Source: JBJFCE01 sp964437825
GTDB lineage: Bacteria > Bacillota > Clostridia > Lachnospirales > Lachnospiraceae
DNA: 49,136 nt
Assembly (NCBI GenBank): GCA_964437825.1
Contig: CAYTIH010000014.1
Span: 1-49,136 of the forward strand
Reading direction: 5' to 3'
The number at the start of each line of letters is the position of its first letter. Position 1 is the first letter of the stretch. Positions 16,378 through 26,042 of the stretch are shown here, one piece after another. The position numbers and the translations under genes are program-made. The notes below the pieces were generated by a model. That model was not told the DNA's origin. It ran no database searches and saw only the letters and a program-made list of their open reading frames with translations.

Positions 16378-17940
16378 ATGCGGATTTTCATACAATTGCA
16401 AAACAGAAACAAACATAAATTCTTCTCTTTGCTGCTTCTGCTGTCATGCATTCTTTCCTTTACTGCCGGAGTGCTTCCTGCACACGCAGAGGTAATTGAT
16501 TATAACGCCGAGGCAGAAGCCAGAAAAAGCCTGCCCGTGCAAACCAATGAAATCGAAAACTGGCCGCAGGGGCCGGAAATCGGCGCCGACGCCGCAATCC
16601 TTATGGAAGCCGAAACCGGTACGATTCTGTATGCAAAGAATATCTATCAGACAGAATATCCCGCCAGCACCACAAAGCTTTTAACCGCGCTTCTGGCTGT
16701 GGAGCATTGTTCCATGAGTGAAATCGTAACCTTTTCCCATGATGCGGTTTTCTCCGTCCCCTTGGACGGTTCCAAGATAGGTATGGATGAGGGACAATCC
16801 TTAACCATGGAGCAGGCTCTCTATGGCGTGCTGGTAGGCTCCGCAAATGAGGTCGCCAATGCGGTAGGCGAGCACATTTCCGGCTCCATGACCGACTTTG
16901 CAGATCTGATGAACGAACGCGCCGCCGCTCTTGGCTGTGTCAATACCCATTTTGTCAACGCCAACGGGCTCTATGACGACGATCACTATACATGTGCTTA
17001 TGATCTGGCACTGATCGGAAGAGAATTTTTTTCCTATGAGCTGCTGTGTAAAATGTCCGATACTTATTATTACTATATCGCACCCTCGGACATGCAGCCG
17101 GATGAAATTCCGATTTATTCTCATAACCGCCTGCTGCCTGACCGGCAGTATGCCTATGAATACCTGATCGGTTCTAAAACCGGCTATACCGACATTGCCA
17201 GACAGACGCTGGTATCCTGTGCGGAAAAGGACGGAATGCGTCTGATCTGCGTGATTTTAAAGGAAGAATCCCCAAATCAGTTCACGGATACGATTACCCT
17301 GTTTGATTATGGGTTCAGTAATTTTAACAAACTGAATATTGCTCAGAATGAATCTACCTATTCCATCAATAATACGGATTTTTTCGATACGGACACGGAT
17401 ATTTTCGGATCATCCCAGGCAATTATGTCTCTCGACAGCTCCGACTACGTTGTCATACCTGCCACTGTTGATTTTGATGATCTTACCTGTGAACTGTCCT
17501 ATGACTCTGAAGATGATTCCGTCATTGCTGCACTTTCCTATTCGTATCACGGACAGCCTGTGGGTTCCACCTGTATTCGCATGACCGATCAGGATCAGCA
17601 TTCCTTTTCCTTTGATACTTCCGATGAAAATATGGAGGCTTCCCCATCGGATTTATCCGAGCAGATCACTATTGCAGAGGACAATCCGAAAGAACCGGAA
17701 GAAAAGGTTATCTATATCAATGTAAAGAAAATTTTATTTACAATCGTTGCGATTGCCGTGATTGCCGCTCTGCTGCTTTACGGTATTTCCTATGTCAGAA
17801 GCTACCAGTTTACGGTCCGCCGCAGAGATCGTAGACGGCGCCGCCGCAGGAAAAATGCCTATCGAACCAGACGCCGGACAACCGCACCGACAAAATTAAA
17901 ATTCAATAAATCAAGGCACCGAACCGGACGGCACAGATAA
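16378..17940 (+). CDS. D-alanyl-D-alanine carboxypeptidase (peptidase S11, PBP5-like)
   Basis: Trims the terminal D-Ala of peptidoglycan stem peptides outside the cell. 520 residues. A signal peptide ends near AHAEV (about residue 38). The S11 domain has S97-T-T-K100 (SxxK), S155-A-N157 (SxN) and K267-T-G269 (KTG). The C-terminal part has no clear family, then one membrane helix (ILFTIVAIAVIAALLLYGISYV) and a 40-residue cytoplasmic tail with nearly half its residues arginine. Usual S11 enzymes end in an amphipathic helix or a simple anchor, so the tail is notable. The start is the ATG at 16378 with CGGAG 7 bases upstream; the frame from 16345 lacks a site. A weak promoter (TTGGTT, 16 bases, TATCAT) lies near 16317-16344. 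Confidence 0.9.
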   Translation: MRIFIQLQNRNKHKFFSLLLLLSCILSFTAGVLPAHAEVIDYNAEAEARKSLPVQTNEIENWPQGPEIGADAAILMEAETGTILYAKNIYQTEYPASTTKLLTALLAVEHCSMSEIVTFSHDAVFSVPLDGSKIGMDEGQSLTMEQALYGVLVGSANEVANAVGEHISGSMTDFADLMNERAAALGCVNTHFVNANGLYDDDHYTCAYDLALIGREFFSYELLCKMSDTYYYYIAPSDMQPDEIPIYSHNRLLPDRQYAYEYLIGSKTGYTDIARQTLVSCAEKDGMRLICVILKEESPNQFTDTITLFDYGFSNFNKLNIAQNESTYSINNTDFFDTDTDIFGSSQAIMSLDSSDYVVIPATVDFDDLTCELSYDSEDDSVIAALSYSYHGQPVGSTCIRMTDQDQHSFSFDTSDENMEASPSDLSEQITIAEDNPKEPEEKVIYINVKKILFTIVAIAVIAALLLYGISYVRSYQFTVRRRDRRRRRRRKNAYRTRRRTTAPTKLKFNKSRHRTGRHR

Positions 17941-17952
17941 AGGAAACCGATT

Positions 17953-18656
17953 ATGAAACGGGAACTGCTTAGCATCTTACTATGCTTTTCTCTTTTGTCC
18001 GGCGCCCTTTGCGGATGCGCCGACAGCCATAACAGCACAAATACCTCCGAGTGTCCTTATGAGGATTTTATTGTCGTGGATGTTTTTGACAGTCTGGCCA
18101 ACTTCCAGGGAATGCAATCCCGATGGAAATCAGAAAATTGTAATGTGTATCGGTGGAAACGCCAAGGATCTCGAACGTCTTGCAAATTTTATCGACTGGC
18201 TGTATTCCCCGGAGGGTATCATGATCGGGATGGCGCAAAACACCGAGGGAACCGCAGGACCGCAGGGACTGACTTGGGAACTCGACGATCAGGGGAATCC
18301 CTATTTAACAGAATTCGGCATACAGGCTTTTTTTGACGGCAGTACTGCCGTTCCGGAGGAATGGGGCGGCGGCACATGGGAAGACGGTGTATCGGCACTG
18401 AATTATAAGCCTGTCTCGCGGCTTGACCTGACGCCGAACGGATATTCCTATGACTATTCCTCATGGCTATCCGTGCTTTCCATGGATACCTCTTTACCGG
18501 AAAATGGTCTTTGCCAAGGACGAAGCAGCCTTTTATGAGCTTCTGGATACTATGCAGCAAAAGCTTGCTTCACTTGGATATGAGCAGATTCTTGAAAAAG
18601 ATCTGGCGGACGCCATGGCCCAAAATGAAGCCCGTTTTGCAGCCGTCTCACAGTAA
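17953..18656 (+). pseudogene. Remnant of an extracellular solute-binding lipoprotein gene
   Basis: Pieces in different frames match the intact binding protein at 26100-27776 in order. The N-terminus keeps a ribosome site, lipoprotein signal and lipobox (LSGALCGC) plus DSLANFQGMQS, matching YSQLANFSGEQ. After about 18120 the frame changes and the match jumps to IGGNAKDLERLANFIDWLY and NPYLTEFGIQAFFD, matching the region near residue 340 of the intact protein. A second break near 18490 shifts to DEAAFYELLDTMQQKL, matching the C-terminal DEEYDQIVAEMISEA. So at least two deletions with frame changes removed roughly half the gene. It begins 12 bases after the carboxypeptidase stop. No function is expected. 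Confidence 0.85.
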
Positions 18657-18667
18657 TCATAAACCAA

Positions 18668-18934
18668 TTAGGCAATTGCGAAACTCATCAAAGCATTGCG
18701 CTAATGGTGCAAATTGTAGAAACATAAGCAGACCCTTTGAAAAGGGCAGACTCAGCAGTCTGCTTTCTTAACACGACTCAACTGCATCATTTTCTTACAG
18801 AAACACGTCGGCACTTGGCGAGGTTCTGTCGAGTCTAGTTTCCGTTACGCCTGAAACGGAGCGCAAGCGTGTCTGTGTTGTTTCTATCATTTGTGCAATT
18901 TCAACAAAATCCGGTGAGTTTCGCAATTGCCTAA
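18668..18934. mobile_element. MITE-like non-autonomous element, 267 bp
   Basis: Perfect 20-bp terminal inverted repeats: TTAGGCAATTGCGAAACTCA at 18668-18687 and its complement at 18915-18934. They are flanked by an 8-bp target duplication TAAACCAA (18660-18667 and 18935-18942); the boundary is ambiguous by a base or two because of the flanking A/T. Similar subterminal sequence (TGCAAATTGTAGAAACA on the left, a related form on the right) extends the symmetry. Inside are hairpins CCCTTT/AAAGGG (18733-18746) and GCAGACT/AGTCTGC (18746-18763) and no open frame of note. It separates the lipoprotein remnant from the fucosidase gene. The transposase family is not identifiable from the window. Confidence 0.85.
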
Positions 18935-18966
18935 TAAACCAATACAAGAAAGGAACAAAAAAGCGT

Positions 18967-20442
18967 ATGACAAAAACAGAGTATTTGCAGGAACTGGAGG
19001 AGGTAATTGCAAAGGGTTCCTACAAACCCCGGTGGTCGTCTCTTTGTGAATTTGAGATGCCGGGTTGGTTCGAAAAAGCGAAATTTGGTATTTTCATTCA
19101 TTGGGGATTATACAGCGTACCGGCTTTCAACAACGAATGGTATTCCAGAAATATGTATATCCAGGGAACTCCGGAATATGAGCATCATATCGCTACCTAT
19201 GGACCCCATAAGGATTTCGGCTATAAGGATTTTATCCCTATGTTCACGGCACCGAAATTTGATCCAGAAGCATGGGCCGATCTATTTAAAGAAGCCGGCG
19301 CAAAATATGTGGTACCCGTAGCGGAGCATCATGACGGTTTCCAGATGTACGACAGCGATCTGTCAGAATATACCGCAGTCAAAATGGGCCCCAGGCGGGA
19401 CTGCCTCGGTGAACTCAGAAAGGCCGTTACGGATAGAGGCATGGTTTTTGCCACCTCCTCTCATCGTGCGGAACACTGGTGGTTCATGGGAAACGGCAAG
19501 GATTTCGATTCCGATATCAAGGATCCTCTGACATGCGGCGATTTTTACTGGCCCTCCGTACAAAAGCAGCCCGATCAGCAGAGTCTGACCGATACTCCTT
19601 ATCCGGATCGGGAATTTTGTGAAGACTGGCTGGCCAGAACGGTTGAGCTGATTGACAAATATAAACCTGCCATTCTTTATTTTGACTGGTGGATTCAGCA
19701 TGAAGCCTGGAAACCCTATTTGAAAAAACTTGCTGCTTTCTATTATAATAAAGGTCTGGAGTGGGGCACACCCGTAGGAATCTGTTATAAGCATGACGCC
19801 ATGATGTTCGGTTCCGGTATTGTGGATGTGGAACGCGGCAAATTCGCTGATCCTAAAGCTTATCATTGGCAGACGGATACCGCAATTGCGCATAATTCCT
19901 GGTGCTATACCACCTCTCTGGATTATAAAACCAGCTATGATATTCTTTGCTATCTGATTGATGTTGTCAGCAAAAACGGTAACCTGCTCTTAAATGTGGG
20001 ACCCAAGGCAGACGGCACTATTCCCGAAAAGGATACCGCCATCTTAAAGGAAATCGGTGCATGGCTTGCTGTTAACGGAGAAGCGATCTATGGAAGCCGT
20101 GTATGGCGTTATTCTCAGGAGGGGCCTACACAGGAAACCTCCGGTCAATTCAGTGACGGCAAGGCAAAAGACTATACGGCAAAGGATTTTCGTTTCACGG
20201 TTAGCGGCGGTAATCTATACGCCATCTGTTTGAAATATCCAAAGGACGGTAACATAACCATTCAATCGCTGGCAGACAGTCCGGACCAAAACCTTCCTCT
20301 GTTCCATGGCTTAATCAAGGCCGTTTCGATTTTGGGCTTTGATGAACAGATTTCTTACACCAAGGATAAAGAAGGCCTGCACTTCAAGACAACGCAGGTA
20401 AAATCGGATTTACCCGTTGTAATCAAAGTAGAAATGGAATAG
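18967..20442 (+). CDS. Alpha-L-fucosidase, GH29, cytoplasmic
   Basis: Releases terminal alpha-L-fucose from oligosaccharides. 491 residues without a signal peptide, so it acts on imported sugars. GH29 features: FGIFIHWGLYSVPAF (H45-W46), VVPVAEHHDGFQMYDS (E120-H121-H122), ILYFDWW with the likely nucleophile D240, and NGNLLLNVGPKADGTIP. A short beta-sandwich C-terminal domain follows from about residue 390. The ATG at 18967 has AAAGGAAC about 12 bases upstream. Its upstream region contains the MITE-like insertion, so the original promoter may have been displaced. It runs straight into the response regulator gene (23 bases). Fucosylated xyloglucan or host glycans are possible substrates; neighbours favour xyloglucan. 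Confidence 0.93.
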   Translation: MTKTEYLQELEEVIAKGSYKPRWSSLCEFEMPGWFEKAKFGIFIHWGLYSVPAFNNEWYSRNMYIQGTPEYEHHIATYGPHKDFGYKDFIPMFTAPKFDPEAWADLFKEAGAKYVVPVAEHHDGFQMYDSDLSEYTAVKMGPRRDCLGELRKAVTDRGMVFATSSHRAEHWWFMGNGKDFDSDIKDPLTCGDFYWPSVQKQPDQQSLTDTPYPDREFCEDWLARTVELIDKYKPAILYFDWWIQHEAWKPYLKKLAAFYYNKGLEWGTPVGICYKHDAMMFGSGIVDVERGKFADPKAYHWQTDTAIAHNSWCYTTSLDYKTSYDILCYLIDVVSKNGNLLLNVGPKADGTIPEKDTAILKEIGAWLAVNGEAIYGSRVWRYSQEGPTQETSGQFSDGKAKDYTAKDFRFTVSGGNLYAICLKYPKDGNITIQSLADSPDQNLPLFHGLIKAVSILGFDEQISYTKDKEGLHFKTTQVKSDLPVVIKVEME

Positions 20443-20465
20443 CAAAAAGAAAATCGGAGTGTTAT

Positions 20466-22025
20466 ATGAAAACATTTTTTATCGCAGATGATGAAGTTTC
20501 CATCCGTAACGGTTTAAAATGCATAATTGACTGGGAATCTCTGAACTTTACCTGTTGTGGGGAAGCCGGAAACGGCGAGGACGCCCTGCGCGATATTTTA
20601 AAGCTGAAACCAGATCTTGTATTATTGGATATTCGGATGCCCCGCATGACCGGCCTGGATACGGTCAATCATTTACGCAAACAGGGCTTTCACGGGCATG
20701 TGATTATCCTAAGCGGTTATTCCGACTTTAAATATGCACAGGAGGCAATCCGAAACGGTGTAGATTTTTATTTGACCAAGCCCATTGATGAGGATGAATT
20801 GTACGATGCGATTCTCCATGTAAAAAATGACTTGGAAAAAGATACGGATACTTCCGATGATATTGAACGATATAAAGAGAAGGTCAGAAATGTCATTTTA
20901 CATGATCTGGTGACCGGCACTGCATCTCCTGCGGATATCAAACAAGAGAATATCAAGCTGGATGCAGATATTTATCAAATTGTAATTTATGAAAACTTCA
21001 GCGTATTACTGAATGATTTAACCTATAACTTTGCCGATTTATTAAAAGTAACAAACCAGGACTCTCATTTCTTTGAACACTTTGAGGAGGACAGAAAGGA
21101 TGTCATTTTGCTGAAAGGCTCCTTTGCTCTGGAACGGTTTCAGAATTTTCTGGATCATTATGAAAAAACCCCCCCTCAGAAGGGCAGTCCCATGGACTCC
21201 CTCTTCATTGCATACGGCCGACCTGTACGTGACATTATGAGTATAAACGAATCCTATTTAGATGCCGCAACCTTGCTCAGTCGGCGTTTCTTCTGCGTTC
21301 AGGGACAGCATACCCTCGGCTATGAAGAGCTTCCCAATGTGGAAGCCATACACATGGCGCTGTCTGAGGAAAAGATGACGGAATTTTGCGGTCTGCTGAC
21401 GGACTTTTTGCAGACATATAACCGCAAAAAGGTCGCTGAAACGCTGTTTCAACTGGAGGAATATCTGTATCAGGTGCGTAATGATATTGCGGACGTGAAG
21501 CTTTTTCTTTCTGATCTGTACTTACAGGTGAAGGAAAAAATGAATCATATTTACAATACGATGAATATTCCATTTCCAACCAATACTGCAGTTCTGGATT
21601 TTATCAATAAAAAGTACTACCTATACGAAATCATTCTGTTCTTTTCCGAGCAATCTGAAATGATCATGAATGCCATCGGAAATTCCTCAAGGGACAGCGT
21701 TCTGGATGATATTCTGTACTATATTGATCATAACTATCAGACCAATATCAAGCTTGAAACCATTGCACCTCTCTTTGGCTATAACAGCGCATATCTGGGC
21801 AAAATTTTTAATAAAACCGTGGGCGAAAGCTTTAACTCCTATGTGGACCATATGCGTATCGAGCATTCCAAGGAGCTTTTACTGCAAAATAAGCTGAAGG
21901 TTTATGAAATTGCAGAACAGGTGGGCTATAAGAACGTGGATTATTTTCATAAGAAGTTTAAAAAATATGTGGGTGAAAGCCCTGCCGAATATCGAAAGCA
22001 GCCGGATGGCAATAAACTCTGCTGA
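20466..22025 (+). CDS. YesN-type response regulator with AraC DNA-binding domain
   Basis: 519 residues. N-terminal receiver domain: acidic pocket DD at 8-9, phosphoacceptor D55 in LVLLDIRMP and K105 in YLTKPID. A middle region of about 280 residues is of unclear fold. The C-terminal AraC helix-turn-helix pair (about 415-512) contains IAPLFGYNSAYLGKIFNKTVGESF and IAEQVGYKNVDYFHKKFKKYVGESPAEYR. Such regulators pair with YesM-type kinases to control sugar uptake genes. The only such kinase in view is at 33684-35558. The gene follows the fucosidase by 23 bases, so both are likely read together. Confidence 0.92.
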   Translation: MKTFFIADDEVSIRNGLKCIIDWESLNFTCCGEAGNGEDALRDILKLKPDLVLLDIRMPRMTGLDTVNHLRKQGFHGHVIILSGYSDFKYAQEAIRNGVDFYLTKPIDEDELYDAILHVKNDLEKDTDTSDDIERYKEKVRNVILHDLVTGTASPADIKQENIKLDADIYQIVIYENFSVLLNDLTYNFADLLKVTNQDSHFFEHFEEDRKDVILLKGSFALERFQNFLDHYEKTPPQKGSPMDSLFIAYGRPVRDIMSINESYLDAATLLSRRFFCVQGQHTLGYEELPNVEAIHMALSEEKMTEFCGLLTDFLQTYNRKKVAETLFQLEEYLYQVRNDIADVKLFLSDLYLQVKEKMNHIYNTMNIPFPTNTAVLDFINKKYYLYEIILFFSEQSEMIMNAIGNSSRDSVLDDILYYIDHNYQTNIKLETIAPLFGYNSAYLGKIFNKTVGESFNSYVDHMRIEHSKELLLQNKLKVYEIAEQVGYKNVDYFHKKFKKYVGESPAEYRKQPDGNKLC

Positions 22026-22045
22026 ATTCAGGATCTGCCGGAAAG

Positions 22046-22104
22046 ATCTCTACGAAATTCGGGTATCTGACAGAAAGCATTCATCTCTATGAATTTCGGG
22101 TATC
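22046..22104. repeat. Imperfect 22-bp direct repeat after the response regulator
   Basis: Copies at 22046-22067 and 22083-22104 differ at two positions and share TTCGGGTATC. They lie between the response regulator stop and the terminator hairpin. Significance unknown. Confidence 0.5.
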
Positions 22105-22107
22105 AAA

Positions 22108-22146
22108 AAGAGGACCGCTTTGTAAAATCAATGAAGCGGTCCTCTT
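22108..22146. terminator. Bidirectional terminator between response regulator and GH5 genes
   Basis: A 13-bp stem AAGAGGACCGCTT (22108-22120) pairs with 22134-22146. T-tracts follow on both strands (TTTT on plus, CTTTTTG on minus). It serves the convergent response regulator and endoglucanase genes. Confidence 0.85.
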
Positions 22147-22185
22147 TTGATGATAGTCTATCGCTGCTGCGATTGGTTTCAGGCG

Positions 22186-25100
22186 TTATTCCTTTTGATC
22201 CGTCTGTTCTTTCTCATTTGCTTTTTTCTTTTTATCATCAAGCTTGTTGGTAACAAAGTAACCGGCAAATCCTGCTGCAACGGCTGCCACAAGTGCAATG
22301 ATGATGACAAGCGCCCAATTGGTTTGACCGGAGGATTTCGCAGGTCTGTGTTCGTCCGCATCACTTTCTGTCAGGACAGTATCCTCACGGTCATTCTCCT
22401 GTATGTCATCAGAGAACTCCTGATCTTCTGCTGCCGTATACTCTGCGCTTAACGTAAAGGAGGCCGTTGTCCCATTCTCTGCATAAACCGTAACGGTTGT
22501 TTCGGCAGTCTTTAACGGTACAATCTGAATTTCCGCTTTTCCGTCTGCTACCGTTACCGCCGTTGTATTAACTGATCCAACAGAAGCATCCGCAGGTACA
22601 ACAGTCAGGCTTACGCCGTCATCGCCATCGATGGAAATTTCCAAGATCTGCGTGGCCGGGTCCGAGGTTACATGTAAGGTTTCTGGCACATGAATCTGGT
22701 TTACCTCCGCTGTCTCCACTGTTTCTTCTGTCTCAGCGCCTTCAGTAAATACCATATCGGAAAGCGTAAATTTCACAGTAATTTTCTGTGGGTTATCCAC
22801 ACCCGTAATATTCAGAACATGGTTATCCACGGTGACCTCCGAAACCTGTGAACCGTCCCAGCTGTTCAGCGGATCATTCGTATCAAAGATACCGGAAGCC
22901 TTTAATGCCGATTTCGGCTGTGTCTGCGTAACTGTCAACTCCACGCCGTCTACAACAACGCTGTTATAAAGGATATTACAGCTGTCAAGGGGAGATGTTT
23001 TCGCTTTTCCATCGGTAACTGACTGATCCTTAATATAGATTGCTGTCAGATTATTCAGTCCCGTAACGCCTGCTGCCAACGCCTGATCGGACAAATCCGC
23101 CGCGCAATCAAAGGTCAGCTCATATTCGCCGTCACCGGTTACCTGAATTGCCTGACCGCACTCGTTACTAAAATAGTTCGCATCACTGTCATTGAAATAC
23201 ACGTTCAATGATAAGCTGATTTCTTTTACATCTGCACTTTTTTCTACCGTTACCGGAATTACTTTTGTCAAACCGCTGGCAGCAGTAATGGTAATATAAG
23301 TTATTCCTGCTTGTTTCCCTACGATTTTACCGATGCTCGAAACGGTTGCTATACTTTCGTCGGAGGATTTATAAGTCAGGTAATTATACACGGACGTTTC
23401 CGCACCGTCACTTCCGGCTGCATCCGCATCGGGGACAATGGTATTTGCACCATTCAAAACAGCATCCAAATATATATTTTTTCCTTCTTCCAAGGTGACG
23501 CCGTCATCATAGCCCGTTGTAATACTCAGATTTTCCGAATCGGTTTGAAGCCCCGAAACCGTTACCGTGATTGTTTTTTCATAAGAACCGCTCTGAGCAT
23601 ATGCATGAAGCGTTGTGGTACCGATTCCGCGTCCTCTGATATAACCGTTATAGACGGTTGCAATGGACGGATCATCCGTGGACCAGAGCAGTACGTCATT
23701 TGTCTGCGCAGGCTGCAAAGCCGCCGTCAGCGTTTTAGTATCTCCGATCTCAAGCGATATACGATCCGGCAAATCCGTGTCGGTGATCTCTGTTACAGTC
23801 GGTGCGAGTGTAATGTCGGATAAATCGTCCGCACCGCTAACAAACATACCGCGCATGATGGCGTCCGTAATCTCTTTGTCAATAGTTTCTCCCGTGTTAC
23901 GGTCGATCAGGGTAAAGCTGTAATCGACCGGATCTATGCTTCTGTCATACCAGCCCTGATCCCAATATACCGGGACAGCGCCGTCCTGACTGCTAATACG
24001 ATTAACAACCTCTACATGATAAGCTCTGTCATCGGGATTATTTTTGTTGATACAGCCATACTCTCCCACAATGACCGGGATTCCCTTTGAGGTAAAGGAA
24101 TCAACCAGTTTTTCAAATTCGTTCTGTAAGGATTGTGCCGATTGATAGGACCAGGTTGTCGCCGTTGTATTTTCTGCCATTCCAAACTGCCAGTCATAAT
24201 AATGAACCGCAACAAAGATACGGTTTTCCACACTGTCCTGCGGCAGCTCAAATCCGTTCTGCGGATTTGTAGTATTCGCAATATTGGTGTATCTTCCGGG
24301 TACGGAAAGAAAGCGTTTTGCGTTATTAGAACCCGTGGAGCGCACCACATTTACAAATATCTGATTTAAGTTCATGATTACTTCCGTGTCATGGGGTACC
24401 CCTGTGGTTTCGTCTCCCTGCACCTCATTCATGGATTCGAATATCAGGTGTTCATCATAATCCTTAAATCTGGTTGCAATGGTTCTCCATACGCCTTCAT
24501 ATTTATCGTATACACTGTCGATATCGTCCGCAGCAACACGCAGCCATCCGGTCTGCTCGGCGCCGTCATGATGGACATTGATAATCACATACATATCCTG
24601 AGAAATACCGTAATCCACAATATCCTGCACCCGGCTCATCCAGGTTTCATCAATGGAATAATCCTCATCATTGATCATAGTTCCCCAGGTTACAGGCACA
24701 CGAACGGTATTAAATCCCAAATCATGAACCGCCTTTATCAGCTCCTTGGTCGTTTCTACATTCTGCCAAAGCGTCTCGTTCGGAGTAAAGCCCGTATGTC
24801 CGTCCATGGTATTTCCCAGATTCCAGCCGGTTCCCATTTCCGCAACAATTTCATCCATTGACAGTTCCCGAAACGGTACCGGGGTTGCCTGCTCCTGCGA
24901 ATCACTTACAAACAGAAGCTCTGCTTTTGCCTTCTCCAAAGTATCTCTCAGCTCATAAAATTCCTCGTCACTTAACGCATTCTCATCATAAGCACTCTGT
25001 GCCTGCGCCAATACTTCTTCAAAAGCCGCATAGCTTTCCTGTGTATATTTACTGCTGTCCATGCCCGCACAGTAATCCAGCGTCATTGCCAAGAGCTCCC

Positions 25101-25221
25101 TGCTCGTTGCAGTACTGCCATGCTCTGCATTTACACTTTTGCCCGGAACCATGGATAACGCCATAACCGCCGCCAGCAAAGCCGCAGCAGCTTTTCTCCA
25201 TTTGCCGGCTTTTTTCCTCAT
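22186..25221 (-). CDS. Cell-surface endo-beta-glucanase, GH5 (GH5_4-like) with BIG2 domains and membrane anchor
   Basis: 1011 residues from the ATG at 25221 (GAGGAGG upstream). Signal peptide to about residue 33; a helical FIVAR-like segment (about 45-105); a GH5 catalytic domain (about 120-465) with GTGWNLGNTMDG, FNTVRVPVTWG, HH at 217-218, acid/base E266 in SMNEVQ and nucleophile E387 in VIVGEYG; a BIG2 domain (about 485-557); a second Ig-like domain (about 565-660); a beta-rich domain (about 665-825) resembling the third domain of the 593-residue surface protein; another beta domain (845-930); an acidic linker; one membrane helix (about 968-990) and a lysine-rich tail. The GH5_4 look suggests xyloglucanase, mixed-linkage glucanase or cellulase activity at the cell surface. 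Last gene of the transporter-yesL run. Confidence 0.9.
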   Translation of the reverse strand: MRKKAGKWRKAAAALLAAVMALSMVPGKSVNAEHGSTATSRELLAMTLDYCAGMDSSKYTQESYAAFEEVLAQAQSAYDENALSDEEFYELRDTLEKAKAELLFVSDSQEQATPVPFRELSMDEIVAEMGTGWNLGNTMDGHTGFTPNETLWQNVETTKELIKAVHDLGFNTVRVPVTWGTMINDEDYSIDETWMSRVQDIVDYGISQDMYVIINVHHDGAEQTGWLRVAADDIDSVYDKYEGVWRTIATRFKDYDEHLIFESMNEVQGDETTGVPHDTEVIMNLNQIFVNVVRSTGSNNAKRFLSVPGRYTNIANTTNPQNGFELPQDSVENRIFVAVHYYDWQFGMAENTTATTWSYQSAQSLQNEFEKLVDSFTSKGIPVIVGEYGCINKNNPDDRAYHVEVVNRISSQDGAVPVYWDQGWYDRSIDPVDYSFTLIDRNTGETIDKEITDAIMRGMFVSGADDLSDITLAPTVTEITDTDLPDRISLEIGDTKTLTAALQPAQTNDVLLWSTDDPSIATVYNGYIRGRGIGTTTLHAYAQSGSYEKTITVTVSGLQTDSENLSITTGYDDGVTLEEGKNIYLDAVLNGANTIVPDADAAGSDGAETSVYNYLTYKSSDESIATVSSIGKIVGKQAGITYITITAASGLTKVIPVTVEKSADVKEISLSLNVYFNDSDANYFSNECGQAIQVTGDGEYELTFDCAADLSDQALAAGVTGLNNLTAIYIKDQSVTDGKAKTSPLDSCNILYNSVVVDGVELTVTQTQPKSALKASGIFDTNDPLNSWDGSQVSEVTVDNHVLNITGVDNPQKITVKFTLSDMVFTEGAETEETVETAEVNQIHVPETLHVTSDPATQILEISIDGDDGVSLTVVPADASVGSVNTTAVTVADGKAEIQIVPLKTAETTVTVYAENGTTASFTLSAEYTAAEDQEFSDDIQENDREDTVLTESDADEHRPAKSSGQTNWALVIIIALVAAVAAGFAGYFVTNKLDDKKKKANEKEQTDQKE

Positions 25222-25260
25222 TCTGATCAACCCTCCTCACATATCATACCTTTTTAACAT

Positions 25261-25983
25261 TTATTTCTGACTGCCTTTACTTTTCTTCTTCTTTTGTCTT
25301 TCCATCTCTTCCGGCGACTCCTCCGGCATTTTATAATCCCGATCCGCCTGCGTGGGCAGATACGTTACAGCGCCCTCCTCTTTCTCAATTTCACGGAAGA
25401 AAGGAAGCGCCACTCCGGATATGGTAAGAAAAATACATGCCGGTCCGATTATAACTCCAATCAAAATCGTAGTATAATTAAAAAATATCAGTAAAATCTC
25501 TACTGCAATTGCAAAAAACAAAAGAAGCGTTCTGACAAAATATCTGGTAGCAATATCCGCCGAATTCTTAATCGTTTTTAAAGTAGTATTTTCATACCGT
25601 GCCGACAGCGGAAACGCATATATAAAGCCCATCAAAAAAACAAACAGGGCAATGATTCCAAAAACAAGCGGTGCCATAGGATGTCCCTCCCGTTTATGAA
25701 ACAGCTGAAAGTCCACACTAACGACTTCTATACAAAACAGAAAAATAATTCCCAGCGGAAATCCATTCCTTAGATTTTTTTTAAATTCTCTTACAAACTG
25801 GTGCGCCACATATCCCTCTGCTTCATCAATCATTTTGAGCGTTACAGAGAATGCAGCTACGGTAGCAGGACCGATTGTGAAAATCGGCAGACTGAATAAC
25901 AGCCACATAAAATTCAGTTTCACCATATCCCAAAAGCGGACAATAAAACGATAAAATGCACCATCGGGGCTAAAAAAACTCAT
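25261..25983 (-). CDS. YesL/DUF624 family membrane protein
   Basis: 240 residues with about five to six helices. The typical N-terminus (SFFSPDGAFYRFIVRFWDMVKLNFMWLLFSLPIFTIGPATVAAF) identifies DUF624. The C-terminus is charged and cytoplasmic (MERQKKKKSKGSQK). YesL proteins occur in loci with LplABC-type transporters and YesMN two-component systems; their molecular task is unknown. The ATG at 25983 has TTGAGGAG upstream. It lies between the binding-protein gene (with a terminator in between) and the endoglucanase gene, 39 bases before the latter's start. Confidence 0.88.
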   Translation of the reverse strand: MSFFSPDGAFYRFIVRFWDMVKLNFMWLLFSLPIFTIGPATVAAFSVTLKMIDEAEGYVAHQFVREFKKNLRNGFPLGIIFLFCIEVVSVDFQLFHKREGHPMAPLVFGIIALFVFLMGFIYAFPLSARYENTTLKTIKNSADIATRYFVRTLLLFFAIAVEILLIFFNYTTILIGVIIGPACIFLTISGVALPFFREIEKEEGAVTYLPTQADRDYKMPEESPEEMERQKKKKSKGSQK

Positions 25984-26042
25984 GTAATACTCCTCAATTT
26001 ACTGTTCAGGATTACTGCTTCCTGATCTGTTTTTCTCTTTTT

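Noticed and set aside
18059..18538. Open frame of 159 codons as an independent gene
   Set aside because: It lacks a ribosome site at its start, and its content is the middle of the decayed binding-protein gene.
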